From: Candidatus Nanopelagicales bacterium | GTDB taxonomy: Bacteria > Actinomycetota > Actinomycetes > S36-B12 | Assembly: GCA_018399515.1 (NCBI GenBank) | Contig: JAGYOB010000005.1 | Coordinates: 1-18,568 of the forward strand | Length of the DNA: 18,568 bases | Direction: 5' to 3' | In this document: in pieces, positions 16,814 through 18,568 of the stretch | Layout: the number at the start of each line of letters is the position of its first letter | Position numbering within the stretch: position 1 is the stretch's first letter | Program-made: the position numbers and the translations under genes | The notes under the pieces: model-generated | Database searches by the model: none | The model's input: only the letters and a program-made list of their open reading frames with translations | What the model was told of the DNA's origin: nothing

Positions 16814-17842
16814 ATGATCGGCTACGCCGCAACGGGAACCGGGTCGCTTCCGGGGATCGATGCCGATGAATCAACGCGGATCATCGCGGGCGAACTCCCC
16901 GACCTACCGCACGTGGTGGAACTACCCGAGCGTGGGCCCGGCAGCGACATGATCGGCCGGACGATGACGATGCTGGCTGATGTGGCCTCGGATCTGTCGG
17001 TCGAGACGACGCCGATCGGCTGGCGGTTCTGCGATGCTCCCGGTCGACAGATGCGACGCGCGAGATCGTGGTTGGCCGAGGATCTGGATGCGGCCCAGCA
17101 GCACTTTTCCGGCAGCGCCGTGGTCAAGACACAGGTATGCGGGCCGTGGACGCTCGCTGCCGGTGTCGAGATGCGCAACGGTGAGCGTGCGATTCGAGAC
17201 GTTGGCGCGTGCCGCGAAATTGCAGCGGCCCTAGCGGAGGCGATCGGGGCGAACATCGAAGATGTGCAGCGCAGGATTCCTGGCGCACGGGTGATCATCC
17301 AGGTGGATGAGCCCTCTCTCCCGGCGGCGCTGGCCGCAGGAGTTTCCACCGCCAGCGGGATTGCGACCTATCGGGCTATCGATCCCCAGGCTGCGCAGGG
17401 GGCCCTCGCTGCCATCGTCGAGATGATCCGCCGGGTGGACGCGATCGCCTGGGTCCACTGTTGCGCGCCACGACCCCCGATCGAGATGTTGAGTCGAGCA
17501 GGCTTCACCGGCATCGTGGTCCCGCTCGGCACGGGCGGGTTCCTCGCCGAGGGCGCCGAAGAGCCGCTGGGGCAGGCGCTCGACCAGGGGGCCGTTCTCG
17601 GCCTGGGGGTGCTCGATCCGCGGGATCTGTCCGGTGGGCCGCGAGACGCGTCACGTGCCGCATCCGGTGTGTTGCATCAGCTGGAGCGGTGGGGATTCTC
17701 GCCGGAGGTCGTCGCTGACCGAGTCGTGCTGACCCCCGATTGCGGACTCGCCGGTGTGGGCTCGCATCAGGTTCGCGAGGCTTATCGAACTCTGCGCGAA
17801 GCAGGGCGACTCATCCGTGATGAAGGGCGCGAGCCTGCGTAA
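16814..17842 (+). CDS. MetE C-terminal-domain-like protein (Rv3015c-like), function unknown
   Basis: The 342-residue protein corresponds to the catalytic barrel of cobalamin-independent methionine synthase alone (UROD/MetE-like superfamily). Features of a zinc thiol enzyme remain: H215 and C217 in IAWVHCCAPR match the H-x-C ligands and C310 in VLTPDCGLAGVG matches the PDCGL cysteine. VDEPSLP (164-170) matches the homocysteine-binding segment of MetE. The MetE N-terminal barrel is missing, so it is unlikely to be a standard methionine synthase. ATG 16814 lies 10 nt after the mnmA stop; the preceding open frame is out of frame with mnmA and not real. It is the counterpart of the Mtb hypothetical Rv3015c, beside ligA. 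The link to IscS and MnmA hints at thiol or sulfur chemistry, but that is inference. Confidence 0.86.
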   Translation: MIGYAATGTGSLPGIDADESTRIIAGELPDLPHVVELPERGPGSDMIGRTMTMLADVASDLSVETTPIGWRFCDAPGRQMRRARSWLAEDLDAAQQHFSGSAVVKTQVCGPWTLAAGVEMRNGERAIRDVGACREIAAALAEAIGANIEDVQRRIPGARVIIQVDEPSLPAALAAGVSTASGIATYRAIDPQAAQGALAAIVEMIRRVDAIAWVHCCAPRPPIEMLSRAGFTGIVVPLGTGGFLAEGAEEPLGQALDQGAVLGLGVLDPRDLSGGPRDASRAASGVLHQLERWGFSPEVVADRVVLTPDCGLAGVGSHQVREAYRTLREAGRLIRDEGREPA

Positions 17843-17852
17843 AGTGCCGCTA
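17840..17852 (+). promoter_or_regulatory. Putative leaderless promoter of ligA (TAAAGT -10 box) overlapping a stop codon
   Basis: TAAAGT (17840-17845) includes the TAA stop of the MetE-like gene (17840-17842). It is followed by 6 nt and ATG 17852. The gap between the genes is only 9 nt and holds no Shine-Dalgarno sequence, so ligA appears to start leaderless from the end of the preceding gene. Confidence 0.5.
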
Positions 17853-18568
17853 TGACCGTCCCCGACCAGGCCAGGCAGCGCTGGGCTGAACTCGTCGACG
17901 CCATCGGGCAAGCACGGGCGCGGTACTACCAGGAGGACCGCCCGACTATCTCCGACGAGGAATACGACGCCCTGTTCCGCGAGCTCCTCGGGTTGGAAGA
18001 TCAGCATCCGGAACTGGCGTCTGGGGAATCGCCGACCCAATCGGTGGGGGGACAACGCTCGGAGATGTTCGAACCCGTCGAACATCTCGAACGCATGCTC
18101 AGTCTTGATAACGCCTTCAGCATCGACGAGGTCCGCGGTTGGGCGGATCGGGTGAGCAGGGACATCGGGACCCTGCCGGAATTGCTGTGCGAATTGAAGG
18201 TGGATGGGCTCGCTGTCGATCTGGTGTACCGCGAGGGTCATTTGTTCAGTGTGGCGACACGTGGCGATGGGCGCGTCGGTGAAGATGTGACCTACAACGT
18301 TGGGATGATCCCAGCGATTCCACAGCGGCTTTCGGGATCCTCGGTGCCGGACCTGATCGAGGTGCGTGGTGAGATCTTCTTCCCGACGAATGAATTCGAG
18401 CGCATCAACGCCGAGCAGTTGCAGGTCGGTGATTCGCCCTTCGCGAATCCACGCAATGCCGCGGCCGGAACTTTGCGTCAACGCATCGATCGTCGTCGCG
18501 AAGATCTTGCCGATATTCAATCGCGTTCTCGCGGGAGCGACCGCGAAAAGCATCGCGTTGAGCGGTTG
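17852..18568 (+). CDS. ligA: NAD-dependent DNA ligase LigA, N-terminal part (3' end cut by window edge)
   Basis: LigA seals nicks in DNA with NAD+ as the adenylate donor and is usually essential. The first 239 residues (of about 690 in the family) are present. The Ia domain has YYQEDRPTISDEEYDALFREL, with the tyrosines that bind NMN. HLERMLSLDNAFS precedes the adenylation motif CELKVDGLAVDL with K116 as the AMP-accepting lysine. RGDGRVGEDVTYNV, VRGEIFF and PFANPRNAAAGTLRQ follow. Residues 211-239, just after LRQ, are highly charged (RIDRRREDLADIQSRS) and do not match the usual KDP-x-A-x-R-x-L segment, which suggests an insertion. The ATG is 9 nt after the preceding stop. It corresponds to Mtb Rv3014c. 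Identity is very secure. Confidence 0.95.
   Translation, partial: MTVPDQARQRWAELVDAIGQARARYYQEDRPTISDEEYDALFRELLGLEDQHPELASGESPTQSVGGQRSEMFEPVEHLERMLSLDNAFSIDEVRGWADRVSRDIGTLPELLCELKVDGLAVDLVYREGHLFSVATRGDGRVGEDVTYNVGMIPAIPQRLSGSSVPDLIEVRGEIFFPTNEFERINAEQLQVGDSPFANPRNAAAGTLRQRIDRRREDLADIQSRSRGSDREKHRVERL

Noticed and set aside
17651..18553. 300-residue minus-strand open frame across ligA
   Set aside because: It is antisense to the LigA adenylation domain, whose motifs are certain.

Overview
The window is GC-rich, gene-dense DNA of an actinobacterium (Actinomycetota). This rests on the GlgE maltosyltransferase, the DUF3417-type glycogen phosphorylase, the Rv3030/Rv3031/Rv3032-like gene trio, the many GTG starts, and a gene order that closely follows one stretch of the Mycobacterium tuberculosis chromosome as I remember it. 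The proteins look too divergent, and too many Mtb genes are missing, for this to be Mycobacterium itself. I cannot place it below the level of a non-mycobacterial actinomycete. No rRNA, tRNA, CRISPR array, transposase or phage gene was seen. No gap between genes exceeds about 150 bases; the largest is 12561-12709.

Region 1 (1-6537) is an alpha-glucan module. It holds glgE (minus, 3' end cut by the window edge), glgP (plus) and glgX (minus). GlgE builds alpha-1,4-glucan from maltose-1-phosphate, GlgP releases glucose-1-phosphate from it, and GlgX removes the limit branches. glgP and glgX meet tail to tail with overlapping stop codons.

Region 2 (6571-8983, plus) is a tight operon of an enoyl-CoA hydratase, a SAM methyltransferase and a left-handed beta-helix acyltransferase. 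It converges, again with overlapping stop codons, on Region 3 (8980-12560, minus). Region 3 is a SAM methyltransferase, a GH57 alpha-glucan branching-type enzyme and a GT4 glucosyltransferase. Together these two regions resemble the mycobacterial Rv3030-Rv3039c locus, part of which makes methylglucose lipopolysaccharide (MGLP). A related methylated and acylated glucan is therefore a reasonable hypothesis here.

Region 4 (12710-18568, plus) holds etfB-etfA (electron transfer flavoprotein), iscS-mnmA (cysteine desulfurase and tRNA 2-thiouridylase), a short MetE-like protein of unknown role, and the first third of ligA. It follows Mtb Rv3029c to Rv3014c with several genes missing.

The strongest regulatory signal is that eight of the nine probable promoter-proximal genes (plus the internal GT4 gene among these eight) show a TANNNT box ending 6-8 nt before the start codon and no Shine-Dalgarno sequence, as expected for leaderless mRNAs; etfB is the exception and has a strong ribosome binding site. 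The glgX/enoyl-CoA hydratase pair uses two such boxes back to back only 7 bp apart. Three short tandem repeats stand out: an octamer array ahead of etfB, a 15-bp repeat inside mnmA coding an acidic loop, and a small hexamer repeat in the GT4 linker.
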